From JAFDCJ01 sp049669725 (lineage in GTDB: Bacteria > Desulfobacterota > Desulfobacteria > Desulfobacterales > JAFDCJ01): a stretch of DNA of 64,000 nt. Positions 8,847 through 17,424 of the stretch are shown here, piece after piece (the first letter of the stretch is position 1; every line of letters starts with the position of its first letter). The notes under the pieces are model-generated. The model searched no databases. It worked only from the letters and a program-made list of their open reading frames with translations, and had not been told where the DNA came from. The DNA lies in NCBI GenBank assembly GCA_049669725.1, contig JBATKU010000123.1, forward strand, positions 1 through 64,000, written 5' to 3'. A program made the translations under genes and the position numbers.

Positions 8847-9206
8847 TTACGTAAAAGTCAAGTCAAGTTGATCTGCCGCAGACTTCAGCCGTTTATCTGC
8901 TGTCCACAGCGGTACTTCTGCCAGCTTAGCAGATGCTAAAAGATGGACATCAACGAAACCAATACCCTTTCCCATTAAATGATTTCTATCGATAAAAAAT
9001 AGGAATTCGTCAAATTCAATCGTCGGAGCCAAGGGAAGGGATTGAAGCAAGGAGATGATTTCGTTCCGGTTTTTCAGATTTCCGCAGGCAAGTTCGCCAA
9101 TGATAAATGGATGGCATATAACCTCAGCATCCATTAACAGCTTTTCCAGCCGCCGGCTTCCCTGGCGAAGGTGGGTTACCCAAATTGAGGTGTCAACAAA
9201 AACCAT
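8847..9206 (-). CDS. vapC: VapC-type toxin, PIN-domain ribonuclease
   Basis: A 119-residue PIN domain with the full set of acidic residues that bind Mg in VapC toxins: D5 (MVFVDTSIW), E38 (FIIGELACG), D86 (GIGFVDVHLL) and D104 (WTADKRL). VapC proteins cut RNA, often initiator or other tRNAs, and are held inactive by the partner antitoxin. The gene begins 8 bp after the antitoxin gene ends, the normal vapBC layout. Next to it lies a tyrosine-recombinase scar, in keeping with arrival on a mobile element. Confidence 0.92.
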   Translation of the reverse strand: MVFVDTSIWVTHLRQGSRRLEKLLMDAEVICHPFIIGELACGNLKNRNEIISLLQSLPLAPTIEFDEFLFFIDRNHLMGKGIGFVDVHLLASAKLAEVPLWTADKRLKSAADQLDLTFT

Positions 9207-9214
9207 AGTTGTTT

Positions 9215-9406
9215 TCAGGCAGATCTCCGTCTTGGAATGGAACGCAGATTAACCTCCGTTCCGCCTAGTTTGGCCAATCGTTTGCTGCTTTCGCGGGCAA
9301 TTAAAGCTTCTAATCCAAGCCGAACTAAGGAGGTTTTCTCCTTAACGCCTGTCAGTCGCGATGCTTTTTCCAGTATTTTATCATCTATGTTCAGTGTTGT
9401 TCTCAT
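9215..9406 (-). CDS. vapB: VapB-type antitoxin
   Basis: A 63-residue protein with MRTTLNIDDKILEKASRLTG at its start, the ribbon-helix-helix DNA-binding fold of type II antitoxins (VapB/MazE-like arc family). The C-terminal half (LIARESSKRLAKLGG onward) would wrap the toxin. The frame is open further upstream to 9442, but those codons lie inside the apparent promoter, so the ATG at 9406 is the credible start. Antitoxin binding to the palindromes at its own promoter would give autoregulation. Confidence 0.88.
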   Translation of the reverse strand: MRTTLNIDDKILEKASRLTGVKEKTSLVRLGLEALIARESSKRLAKLGGTEVNLRSIPRRRSA

Positions 9407-9442
9407 ATGCATCAATATGCATAAACAATACATATATGTCAA
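9407..9442 (-). promoter_or_regulatory. vapBC promoter with ATATGCAT operator words
   Basis: On the minus strand TTGACA (9442-9437) is followed after 17 bases by CATATT (9419-9414), a good sigma-70 pair. Transcription would begin at about 9406-9408, practically on the A of the vapB ATG, and there is no ribosome site in between: the message may be leaderless. ATATGCAT occurs twice in tandem (9405-9412 and 9415-9422), straddling the -10 element and the start codon, a likely binding site for the antitoxin. Confidence 0.6.
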
Positions 9443-9478
9443 GTAAAAATTTTAGTAATAAGATAACGTTTGAGGTGC

Positions 9479-9598
9479 GGCTACGACATTAGAACGGTTC
9501 AAGACCTGCTTGGTCACAAGGATGTCACCACCACCATGATTTACACCCATGTCTTAAATAAGGGAGGAAAAGCAGTCCAAAGCCCCCTTGACCGTTAG
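9479..9598 (+). pseudogene. C-terminal remnant of a tyrosine recombinase (integron-integrase-like)
   Basis: The plus strand encodes GYDIRTVQDLLGHKDVTTT then MIYTHVLNKGG and ends at a TAG (9596-9598). This is the C-terminal active-site block of XerC/IntI-type tyrosine recombinases: the LLGHKD histidine region and the nucleophile tyrosine in MIYTHV. Nothing upstream in any frame supplies the rest of the enzyme, so only the last 39 codons survive. The tail RGG/SPLD wording resembles integron integrases found in environmental bacteria. It lies 37 bp from the vapBC promoter and marks an old insertion or excision event. Confidence 0.8.
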
Positions 9599-9676
9599 GC
9601 AATTGGAAGCATCGATTGGTCGAGCAGCCACGAAATATTTATGCACTCACTAAACTTATTGTTTGCCCAAATTATA

Positions 9677-10072
9677 TCAACACCCGCATCCGCAACCACC
9701 ACCGCAGTCACACCCACCACCACCGTGGGCGGTCATTTCAGCCATGGCTTTAACAACTTCCCGATTGTCCGTGCCGGCCACGGCAGTGATCTTTGCTTTT
9801 AGATAGGCATCTTCGCGACCATCAAACAAATCCCATATAGGTGGGTTGAGGTGTTCAAAGAATATATAAAATGTCTGTTTAGTGATGTGGAGCAATACCT
9901 CATCGCCTTCGGCTTTGTCCACCAATTCATATTCAAAAGGCGACATACCTTCCGGACCCAGGGCGAAGATAAATTCGAATCGGGGAAATTTCGGCGTGAG
10001 ATCCATGGTGTCCGGCGACGTACCGGCCTGGAAGGATAGGGTGATCTTTTTTAAGTTTTCGACTTTGTTCAT
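9677..10072 (-). CDS. FKBP-type peptidyl-prolyl isomerase-like protein with Cys/Gly-rich tail
   Basis: The 131-residue product begins at ATG 10072, with AGAGG nine bases upstream; the longer open frame to 10144 has no such site. The middle (MSPFEYELVDKAEGDEVLLHI) resembles the core of SlyD-like FKBP isomerases, but the catalytic aromatic pocket is hard to trace. The end is striking: four glycines and then a run of Cys, Gly and Asp with six cysteines in the last 12 residues. SlyD carries a comparable metal-binding tail used in nickel delivery, so a metal-handling chaperone is a fair inference. Confidence 0.6.
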   Translation of the reverse strand: MNKVENLKKITLSFQAGTSPDTMDLTPKFPRFEFIFALGPEGMSPFEYELVDKAEGDEVLLHITKQTFYIFFEHLNPPIWDLFDGREDAYLKAKITAVAGTDNREVVKAMAEMTAHGGGGCDCGGGCGCGC

Positions 10073-10252
10073 TCTTGGCCTCTTTTTAAAATTGTGAACT
10101 CTCGCCCGCTTTGCTCGAGTTCCCAGAACGCAGAGATATTTCATATAGTTTGGTCTAACCTTTTTGAGGAAAAAATACTAAGCACAATTGAAACTAAAAA
10201 TGAAACAAAAACTCTTTGTGCGCTTTGCGGTCTCTGCGAGAGATCCCGATTT

Positions 10253-11218
10253 TTAATCCAAATGCTTAGGAGGCTTGCCGATTTTGTCCCCCAGTGCTCT
10301 TTCTCTGTTTTTTACTATTAAATCCGCTATTTCATTAATCGCATTTTTGATCCACATGGCGGTCTGGGAGCCCTCGGTGTAGTTGGCTTCGCCGTAGGAC
10401 TGCACCCGCCCCTGTTTCTGAAAGTTGTTGACCTGGGCAAATTCTTCTTTGGAGCCGTGCTGGTAGACGGCAAAGGTTTTTCCCCCGAACCGGTTGATGA
10501 TGGAAAAAACCGGGATATCGCTGGGGCCGTCGGCCACATATATCATATTCTGAAAAGGCACACGGCGGTCTTCGTCCGGGATTTTGGCATCGACGCCGAT
10601 ATCCGGAATTTTGTTGGTGCCTTTGTTTATTTCAAACACGGCCCGGGTTTTGGTGGTATTGTCAAGGGCATAGGCAATCTGGGTCAATATTTTCGGTTGG
10701 GTCTTTTGGGCTTTGAATTTTTTACCCAAAAACCCAGGCGGTGGCGGATTTTCCACGAATTCGCATCCCCACACGCCGTCGATATAAGGGGCGATTTTGC
10801 TGCCCAGGATCATCTGGCGCAATCCGGTGGAGACAATGTAGTGCTCCACCTGGATTTCATGCTGGTGGTAATCGGGATTGGTGCGAACAAAATTTTTGAC
10901 GGCGCTGAAAAACTTCGGGAGCCCCGGATAAAAGGAAATTTTTTTTCCAAGTCGTCTCAGGGTGTCGTTGTTAAGGCCTTTGAAAATGCCTTCGCGGGTG
11001 TAGGTCAGGATGTGGTTGAGGTAAACCGTGTCCGAGGCGATCAGGCTCATGCCGTCTCTTTTATAGTATTCCGGCAGCGCCTGGACTTCTTTCCAGAACT
11101 TATTGGGATCCACCTTGAATTTTTCGAACAGCGGTTCCTGCATGTATCCGGGTATCAATGTTTTATCAAAATCCCAGATGCAGGTGATGATGTTCTGTAG
11201 AAAAAGGGGTTGAACCAT
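10253..11218 (-). CDS. HAD-superfamily hydrolase
   Basis: This 321-residue cytoplasmic protein opens with the HAD nucleophile motif CIWDFDKTLIPG (D16 and D18) and later has MIYVADGPSDIPVF, the acidic motif III/IV typical of phosphoserine-phosphatase-like HADs, with the Ser of motif II in IVSTGLRQ. A large helical cap lies between. It would cleave a phosphate ester; substrate unknown. Monocistronic by spacing. The gap on its downstream side (10073-10252) shows no feature. Confidence 0.8.
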   Translation of the reverse strand: MVQPLFLQNIITCIWDFDKTLIPGYMQEPLFEKFKVDPNKFWKEVQALPEYYKRDGMSLIASDTVYLNHILTYTREGIFKGLNNDTLRRLGKKISFYPGLPKFFSAVKNFVRTNPDYHQHEIQVEHYIVSTGLRQMILGSKIAPYIDGVWGCEFVENPPPPGFLGKKFKAQKTQPKILTQIAYALDNTTKTRAVFEINKGTNKIPDIGVDAKIPDEDRRVPFQNMIYVADGPSDIPVFSIINRFGGKTFAVYQHGSKEEFAQVNNFQKQGRVQSYGEANYTEGSQTAMWIKNAINEIADLIVKNRERALGDKIGKPPKHLD

Positions 11219-11288
11219 TTTTGTAAAATTTCGAATTTCGGATTTATTGATGGATCTGATCTAAATTTATTGCGAAATCTTTGAAACG

Positions 11289-11477
11289 TCAAACAATATT
11301 AGTTTGGAGTCGGAAAATTCGGCCCGGATAGTTGCTTTTAGCGTCCGATGGGGGTTCTTTGTCGGAAGCATAGCACACCTGCGTGATATCCGGAGCGGCT
11401 TGTGCTGCACCTGCGAAGTTAAAAAGCAGGCCGGCCAGCACCGCAAGAATTATTTGAGCAGTTAACCGGGCTTTCAT
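11289..11477 (-). CDS. Small putative secreted protein
   Basis: A 62-residue frame that starts with a convincing Sec signal peptide (positive MKAR, hydrophobic LAVLAGLLFNFAG, cleavage after AQA). The mature part is only about 35 residues with one Cys and no match I know. The ribosome site is poor. It lies 47 bp downstream of the HpnA-like gene on the same strand. It could be a tiny exported protein or the surviving front end of a longer decayed gene. Confidence 0.35.
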   Translation of the reverse strand: MKARLTAQIILAVLAGLLFNFAGAAQAAPDITQVCYASDKEPPSDAKSNYPGRIFRLQTNIV

Positions 11478-11524
11478 TTTTTCATTGCTGCAGTCGGCAT
11501 ACCAGCAAAAGAATGAGTTCAGAA

Positions 11525-12508
11525 TTATAGATAAGCGTTTGTCTCAAACCATTTAATTGCATCGGCGATACTTTCTTCCAATGGGCGCTGTCCGAGACCC
11601 AGATTTTCCCTGGCCTTTGTGCAATCCCACCAGGAATAGTGGCTGCCCACCCGGGCCCAGGAGGCACTGGTGACCGGTGGTTTTCCGGTGATCCGGGCCA
11701 GCATTTGATAGCCAAACCCTGAAAACACCGCCATCCAGGCCGGAATCCTGAGAGAGGGAGATTTGCCTCTGCCGGCCGCCTTGACGATGAGATCAAAATA
11801 CGCCTTGATGCTGACATTTTTGTTTCCAAGAATATACTTTTCTCCCGCCCGGCCTTTTTCCATGGCGGCAACGATTCCCCGGGCGCAATCCGTGACATCG
11901 ATCAGATTGATGCCGCCGTCCACGTATCCCGGAAACTTGCCCTTGAGGAGGTTGATGATCAGGGCCCCGGTCGGGGTCGGCGCGATGTCCCGGGGACCGA
12001 TGGGGTTGCTGGGGTTGACAACGACCACCGGCAAACCGGAACGGCTAAACTCCAGGGCCACCTGCTCGGCGCGGTATTTGGAGATGTAGTAGTGGTCCTT
12101 GGTTGAATTCAGGTTAAAACGGGCGGATTCATCAGCCGGGGTTTTGCCGTGGGCACCCAGGGCGGCCACCGAACTGCAGTAAACAATTTTTTGAATCCCG
12201 GCCTCCCGGCAGGCCGTCAGAACATTGCGGGTACCTTCCTCGTTGACCCGGTACATCAGGCCGGGATCCGGCAGCCAGTTGGCATAAACAGCGGCCAGGT
12301 GATAAACGCTGTCGCATCCTTTCAATGCCAGGCGCAGGGAACTGATATCGCGGATATCTCCGTCGGCAAGCCCGACATACAGACCGTCCAGGTTTTTTAA
12401 GTTGCTGGTTTGCCGCACCAGGCAACGAATTTTTGTCCCTTTTTCTGAAAGCTTCCGGGCAACCGCCGAACCGATAAAACCCGTTGCACCCGTAATCAAT
12501 GTCGTCAT
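11525..12508 (-). CDS. NAD-dependent epimerase/dehydratase, HpnA-like
   Basis: The 327-residue protein is an extended short-chain dehydrogenase: nucleotide-binding GATGFIG (7-13), and catalytic YxxxK at Y140-K144 with the serine in CSSVAALG. The order of motifs (IRCLVRQTSNLKNLDGL, VYHLAAVYANWLPDP, then the PSNPIGPRD loop) follows hopanoid-associated sugar epimerases (HpnA). No other hopanoid genes are in the window, so the assignment is to the family rather than the pathway. It is followed by a small secreted frame and preceded, 48 bp upstream, by a GMC oxidoreductase, probably one transcript. Confidence 0.75.
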   Translation of the reverse strand: MTTLITGATGFIGSAVARKLSEKGTKIRCLVRQTSNLKNLDGLYVGLADGDIRDISSLRLALKGCDSVYHLAAVYANWLPDPGLMYRVNEEGTRNVLTACREAGIQKIVYCSSVAALGAHGKTPADESARFNLNSTKDHYYISKYRAEQVALEFSRSGLPVVVVNPSNPIGPRDIAPTPTGALIINLLKGKFPGYVDGGINLIDVTDCARGIVAAMEKGRAGEKYILGNKNVSIKAYFDLIVKAAGRGKSPSLRIPAWMAVFSGFGYQMLARITGKPPVTSASWARVGSHYSWWDCTKARENLGLGQRPLEESIADAIKWFETNAYL

Positions 12509-12556
12509 GGTTAGTTAGTTCCTTTTTGAATTCTTATCTCCCCGCAGTGAATAAAT

Positions 12557-13888
12557 CTATAAATTAGACCCAATCAGATGCCTGGCAAGCCGCTTGGCCA
12601 GGCCGATGATGGTCAGCACCGTGGGTCGATCCAGGGCTTCGGGGAATACGCTGGCATCGCACACATACAGTCCGTCAATTTCGCTTTTCAGATTTTGATC
12701 CAGCATACTGCCGATCCGCACGGTACCGCTGGGGTGGGTGCCGATCAGAGGGCGCATGAAAATGCTGGATTTTTTGGCGCCGGCCTCAATTAAGATGCGC
12801 CGGCACACCTGATAGGCTTCCGTTAAGCGTTCATTATCGCCGGCCGTAAGGGGTTTGCGGATTTTGCCATCCGGGTAGATGCCGCCGGAGATGTCATCTT
12901 TTAATTTGATCATGATCCCCAGCATTTTATGCCACTGAAACCAGCGCAGGGCAGGGCCGATTCCTTTACGAATGGCGGACAGGGGATACATCAGCCACGG
13001 GTCGGTCAGCGTGCTGAGCATGTATCCGGTGTCCGGGCTCTCCCATGACCATGACATGGGCGGTTCTTTGCCGGTGCCTTCCTGGCGGGTTACGCCGTAA
13101 ATCATCACCGTCGTGTCCATGGTCATGCCGACGCCGGCCTGATTCAATCCCGATTTTTGAAGAAGGCGGGGTGAGCCGATGCCGCCGGCCGAGATGATCA
13201 CCGTCTCAGCCCGGGCCGTAAACTTCCCGGCCCCCAGGCGGCCCACGACTCCCACGGCATGGCCGTCTTCTATGATCACCTTTTCAGCTCGCGCCCCTTC
13301 TACTAACCGGGCACCGCCGGCGACTGCTTCAAACACCCACTCCGCCGCATTCCATTTGGCCCCGCAGCGACAACCCAGCATGCAGGTTGCCTGACAATTA
13401 AAGGTTTTCGCCTGCTGTTCACTTCTTTGGGGGTTGACGAATTTGGGCTGGGCAAACCAGTCGTAGCCCAAAGCCCGGCCGGCCATTGCTATCCGCGTGG
13501 ATGCGCTGCCTCTTAAATCTTCCGGCAGCGGCTGAATGTTTAACTCGTCTCTGGTCTGCTTTACTTCGGCGTCGATGTCGACACCGTATTTATCCCTCAG
13601 CCAACCGGGAGGTTCAGCCGCGCAACCGCAATACATGCTGGTCGCACCGCCGACCATAATGGGTGCGATGATGTTAAGACCTTCTTCGGTAAACAGCAAA
13701 CTCATGCGGTCCGAGTACCGGATGGCTCCCAGGTAGGTTCCATAATAAAACCGTTTCCGGTGGTCGTAGCCGCGTTCAAGTATCAGGACTTTTTTACCAT
13801 TTTTGGCGAGCTCACGGGCAACGGTGGCTCCTCCGGGACCGGAGCCGACGATAACGACATCTGCTGAAAAGTTTACTTTACCGAACAT
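12557..13888 (-). CDS. GMC family FAD-dependent oxidoreductase
   Basis: A 443-residue flavoprotein of the glucose-methanol-choline family. The ADP-binding motif VIVGSGPGGATVARELAKNG is at about residues 11-30 and is followed by VLILERG, which binds the FAD ribose. The C-terminal GTHPSGTVRIG carries the histidine of the family active site. It oxidises an alcohol, and the HpnA-like epimerase directly downstream suggests a sugar or polycyclic alcohol substrate, which is inference only. Start ATG 13888 follows GGAGCTGCC. There is no signal peptide. Confidence 0.85.
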   Translation of the reverse strand: MFGKVNFSADVVIVGSGPGGATVARELAKNGKKVLILERGYDHRKRFYYGTYLGAIRYSDRMSLLFTEEGLNIIAPIMVGGATSMYCGCAAEPPGWLRDKYGVDIDAEVKQTRDELNIQPLPEDLRGSASTRIAMAGRALGYDWFAQPKFVNPQRSEQQAKTFNCQATCMLGCRCGAKWNAAEWVFEAVAGGARLVEGARAEKVIIEDGHAVGVVGRLGAGKFTARAETVIISAGGIGSPRLLQKSGLNQAGVGMTMDTTVMIYGVTRQEGTGKEPPMSWSWESPDTGYMLSTLTDPWLMYPLSAIRKGIGPALRWFQWHKMLGIMIKLKDDISGGIYPDGKIRKPLTAGDNERLTEAYQVCRRILIEAGAKKSSIFMRPLIGTHPSGTVRIGSMLDQNLKSEIDGLYVCDASVFPEALDRPTVLTIIGLAKRLARHLIGSNL

Positions 13889-13960
13889 GGCAGCTCCAAT
13901 TTAAAAAAGATAGAATACAATAATTTTTGGCAATTTAGGCACTTTTGACATTTTAGGCAA

Positions 13961-15049
13961 TTATTCAAAAAATCCCTGAAGCGCTTTGGGTAAATTCCGG
14001 TAATCCACGGAATTGGCCTGATCCGTCAAAGCGACCGAATTGTAAGTGTGCCAGTATAAAACGGGACCGGCATCCTGCCCGTGATTTTGACAGTAGTCAT
14101 ATACCGCGGCGAAGGTCTTGGAAGTATAGGTGGTATCCAGGGCGATGCCTTCCCTGCCTTTTAGCAGGCGCGATACCTTACTTGCCGCTTTGGTGGGTGC
14201 GCCGTAGCCGCCCCCGAAGTAGTCATGCAGGATTTCGGGTGATCGAATGTCTATATCCGGCAGGCGCCGGCAGCGCTGCTTTAGTAAGGCATAGGTCCGT
14301 TTCATCAGCTTTGCAACCGTGTTTTTGGTGCAGGCCTGAAAAGGGCCCAGGTGGGATTCTGATACCCGGACGCCCGTCAGCCTGGTTTGCAGTCCGGCCA
14401 TTTGGAGTCCTATCGATAAGCCGGCCAGGGTGCCGCCGGAACCCAGGGGGCAGATGATGACCTCGGGTTCCGGCACCTCACCCCGATTGATTTGCTCTTT
14501 TAGCTCAAAGGCCGCATTTACATAGCCGATGGTTCCCTCCGGATTGGACCCCCCGGCATAAACAAAGTAGGCTCCGGGGGATTTGATTCTTTGCAGAAGA
14601 TAATATGACACCACTGTCTTCCACAGGGTTGTTTTATAAATTGGCTCGGCCTTGAATTTATTAAAAAGAAGCAAATTTTCTTTCACACCGGCGGAAACCG
14701 GCTGCCAGAATAGCAGCAGGGTGCACTTAATGCCAAGTTTTTCACAGAAAATAGCAGTGGCCAGGCCATGATTGGTGCCGATTCCGCCAAAAGTGATGAT
14801 ATGGGCGGATTTCCTTTTCTTGGCTTCCCCTAAAATAAATTCGAGTTTCCTGATCTTGTTGCCGCCGTAGACAGGAGAACTCAGATCGTCGCGTTTGATC
14901 CAAAGGTTCGCATCTCCCATCTGATCAAGCCGCTGGACGGGCGTCGGGAATGTCCCCAGTGATATCCTGGGGGTGTTTTCTTCCAACTCAGGATATTCTC
15001 TGAACAAAACCGGCCTGTCGGGTTTTTCAGTTGTCCCACGTGGATTCAT
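13961..15049 (-). CDS. ACC deaminase / D-cysteine desulfhydrase family PLP enzyme
   Basis: The 362-residue protein is a fold-type II PLP enzyme. The lysine that binds PLP is K65 in YGGNKIRKLE, the diagnostic motif of the 1-aminocyclopropane-1-carboxylate deaminase and D-cysteine desulfhydrase group; the phosphate-binding glycine loop is GSGGTLAGL. Family members deaminate or desulfhydrate small amino acids; which one is used here cannot be settled by eye. Its start overlaps the end of the amino-acid permease gene by 23 nt, so the pair is probably translated together and the permease may bring in the substrate. Confidence 0.85.
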   Translation of the reverse strand: MNPRGTTEKPDRPVLFREYPELEENTPRISLGTFPTPVQRLDQMGDANLWIKRDDLSSPVYGGNKIRKLEFILGEAKKRKSAHIITFGGIGTNHGLATAIFCEKLGIKCTLLLFWQPVSAGVKENLLLFNKFKAEPIYKTTLWKTVVSYYLLQRIKSPGAYFVYAGGSNPEGTIGYVNAAFELKEQINRGEVPEPEVIICPLGSGGTLAGLSIGLQMAGLQTRLTGVRVSESHLGPFQACTKNTVAKLMKRTYALLKQRCRRLPDIDIRSPEILHDYFGGGYGAPTKAASKVSRLLKGREGIALDTTYTSKTFAAVYDYCQNHGQDAGPVLYWHTYNSVALTDQANSVDYRNLPKALQGFFE

Positions 15050-16388
15050 TTTTATTCAGGTTTTCCAGTTTATAGCCTGTTGAACGAAGATATCTTTTTC
15101 TGAGTGCATAATACGCTCCACCTGAAATTAAAAAAACCAAAAAACTGCCGACCTTCAGGGGCGATTTTAAATCATACAGAATAATAATACTGAAAAACAC
15201 CACCATCAGGATCCCCACCACCGGGCAGAACCACAACCAGAAACCTTTTAGCTTAAATTCTGACCTGCGATATCGATCGGGGTAAAGTTTCGGCAAGCGG
15301 ATGGAGGCAATCTGTATCGGTATGAAAATTATCAAAACACCCAGGGTTGCATAAGAAGCCAAAATTTCCAGGGAAAACCCCGATACAATGCCGGCGACAG
15401 AAAATATCCAGATGATCGCCAACAATATATGGGGTGTACCAAAACGCGGGTTCAATCGCCCCAGCCATTCGGGCAGCAAACGGTCCTGAACGATCATCAA
15501 CAGTGATTTGGTACCCACGATAAATAAGGCATTCAAAGTGGTGATCAAGGCCAGAATGGCGCCGCCGGTGACAAAGAATAACAGGCCGGGTTTGCCTAGA
15601 GTCAGACGACCGACGCTGATCAGCGGCTCTTTGGAATCCAGGAGGACCTGGGCGGGTACAGGACCCACCGTCGCGATTGCCACCAAGACATAGACCACCA
15701 AAATTATCGGAAAGGCGATAAAAAATGCCCGGGGGATGACCTTGCCCGGATTAATGATTTCGCCGCCGAGCTCAATAATGCCGTTGGCTCCCACATAGGT
15801 AAAGGTGAGCAGGGCGGTCCCTAGAAAAAGATTGGGCAGTCCATTTGCAAACAGGTTGGAAAAGTTTTGCGGATCGATGGCGACCAATCCCGACACGGAA
15901 TAATAAATGAGGGCTGATAACAGTATGATGACAAAAATTCCCTGAATTTGAGCAGCCAGTTTGACTCCCAGCAGGTTTACTATAAATATACAGGTCAAAA
16001 TACCAACGGCAACCAGGGGAACGGAAAGGTCGGGAAAGTAGACCTGCATATATTTTGCACATCCCAGAGCGTACAGTGGAATCTGCCCCACGAACGACGC
16101 TACCCCGTAAACCCAAATGCCCACAAATGCAAGACCGGGCGACACCATCCGACTGGGATATTTATAGTTGGCGCCGGTGGTCGGGATGGCAGAGCCCAGC
16201 ATGGCAATTGGAAGCATACTGATAAACACGGGAATGGCGGCCAACGCATAAGCGATCGGCAGCGCCGGCCCGGTTATTTTAAACACGATGCCGGTAAACA
16301 CAAACACGCCCCCGCCGATGGTAAAGCCGATGGCAATAAAGGCCACCGCCGGAAGTTTCAAAACGCGCTTTAATTCGGGAGCAGACAT
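15027..16388 (-). CDS. APC-family amino-acid permease
   Basis: A 453-residue integral membrane protein with about 12 helices. Helix 1 has the unwound glycine motif of APC carriers (FIAIGFTIGGGVFVFTG), where the amino acid backbone binds. It resembles the GerAB/YjeH side of the superfamily and would take up a neutral amino acid by ion symport or exchange. The overlap with the downstream PLP deaminase/desulfhydrase gene ties the two to one catabolic job. Confidence 0.85.
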   Translation of the reverse strand: MSAPELKRVLKLPAVAFIAIGFTIGGGVFVFTGIVFKITGPALPIAYALAAIPVFISMLPIAMLGSAIPTTGANYKYPSRMVSPGLAFVGIWVYGVASFVGQIPLYALGCAKYMQVYFPDLSVPLVAVGILTCIFIVNLLGVKLAAQIQGIFVIILLSALIYYSVSGLVAIDPQNFSNLFANGLPNLFLGTALLTFTYVGANGIIELGGEIINPGKVIPRAFFIAFPIILVVYVLVAIATVGPVPAQVLLDSKEPLISVGRLTLGKPGLLFFVTGGAILALITTLNALFIVGTKSLLMIVQDRLLPEWLGRLNPRFGTPHILLAIIWIFSVAGIVSGFSLEILASYATLGVLIIFIPIQIASIRLPKLYPDRYRRSEFKLKGFWLWFCPVVGILMVVFFSIIILYDLKSPLKVGSFLVFLISGGAYYALRKRYLRSTGYKLENLNKNESTWDN

Positions 16389-16466
16389 AGTATTTCTTTA
16401 TTTATCCGCCGCAAGCATCTATCTCAATGCTGCTGACAGGAAAAGAATTTTGAAACCACTTCTGAC

Positions 16467-17124
16467 TCATTTCGTATAATAATCAACTAACATATCAACA
16501 GCTGTTCGCTGCATGATCAGCCGATCTTCAAACGGAAGTGACGCCGGAGTTTCGACAGTAAACACATAGGAACTGTGGTACAGACGGCTGTAGTTGGCAA
16601 TGCTCAGCTGTCCGGTGAGCCGCATATATTTTAGCTTCCTGGGAGTTTAATGTGGCGAAATCACGGTTGATGTCGATCCCCGCCTGGTTAAACCGGATAT
16701 CATGAGTCCATCCCCAGGGGTTTACCAGAGGGATTATATCAAACGCGATGTCTTTATAATTTTCAGGCTTCCGGGCGATGGCTTCCACAAAGCGCAGCGT
16801 ACATTCGACTCCCGCCGGCTCATTGCCGTGAATTCCTGCACTGAACAAAACTTTGTATTTGACGGCACCATCCGGCCGGAACCAAATCCGCCACAGCGGT
16901 GCCTGGAAACCCGGGTAGGAGACCCGCCCAATTTCTTCCAAGGTTAGATGCCGGGATGATGTTACAGCGGTTTGCAGCCGTTGTTCATAAGCCGACAGGT
17001 TTCTTTGTGGTGGCGGAGTATCCGTAAAGGGCGCTAGATGGCCGCTGGCACAGGCGTAAAGAATCAACGAAAGGGATGTGAAAAGCAGCGATAGAAGAGT
17101 TAGGGTTTTTTGGTTAACTTTCAC
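16467..17124 (-). pseudogene. M14 zinc carboxypeptidase-like gene with internal deletion and frameshift
   Basis: From GTG 17124 the product has a lipoprotein-type signal (LILYAC), then LFSAGIHGNEPAGVE, which holds the first two zinc ligands of M14 peptidases and aspartoacylase-like deacylases, and GIDINRDFATLNSQEAKI. The frame then changes: the continuous frame runs to a nonsense tail ending at 16528, while a second frame encodes SIANYSRLYHSSYVFTVET and PASLPFEDRL, ending at a TGA (16467-16469). That is the normal C-terminus of the family. The central part, including the third zinc histidine, is missing, so no working enzyme can be made. Confidence 0.75.
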
Positions 17125-17130
17125 AGGTTC

Positions 17131-17424
17131 TCAACTGCCTTTTCTTTTTTTGAGGTCCAGGGCTGCTTTGAGGCCTTTTTCCCGGATTACTTTTATTTTT
17201 AGGCGGGTTTCATTTAGCTTAAAGAAACGTTTCCCGTATTTGCGCAGCCAATCCTTTCTGATATCGAAACCAAGCCCCGGTCTTGTAAATGGATGAAGCA
17301 TTCCGTCTTTGTCCGGGAGAATCGGATCGATAATTCCCTCTCTGAATCCCGGAATCCAGGTGGGCCAGAAGGTCTCTTTAAGGGGTACGGAAACATGAAA
17401 AAGTTCTATGGCAGTGATTTTCAT
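17131..17424 (-). pseudogene. Enolase-superfamily (MLE/mandelate racemase-like) gene with in-frame internal deletion
   Basis: The 97-residue frame starts like an enolase-superfamily member (MKITAIELFHVSVPLKETFW, with a good GGGAGA site) but after PTWIPG jumps to what normally closes such proteins: DPILPDKDGML, PGLGFDI and WLRKYGKRFF. The whole barrel with its catalytic lysines and metal-binding acids (nearly 300 residues) is gone. The frame is kept, so a short protein could still be made, but not this enzyme. The decayed M14 gene follows 6 bp downstream. Confidence 0.65.

Noticed and set aside
10457..11200. A 247-residue open frame on the plus strand
   Set aside because: Antisense to the HAD hydrolase; no family resemblance and no ribosome site.
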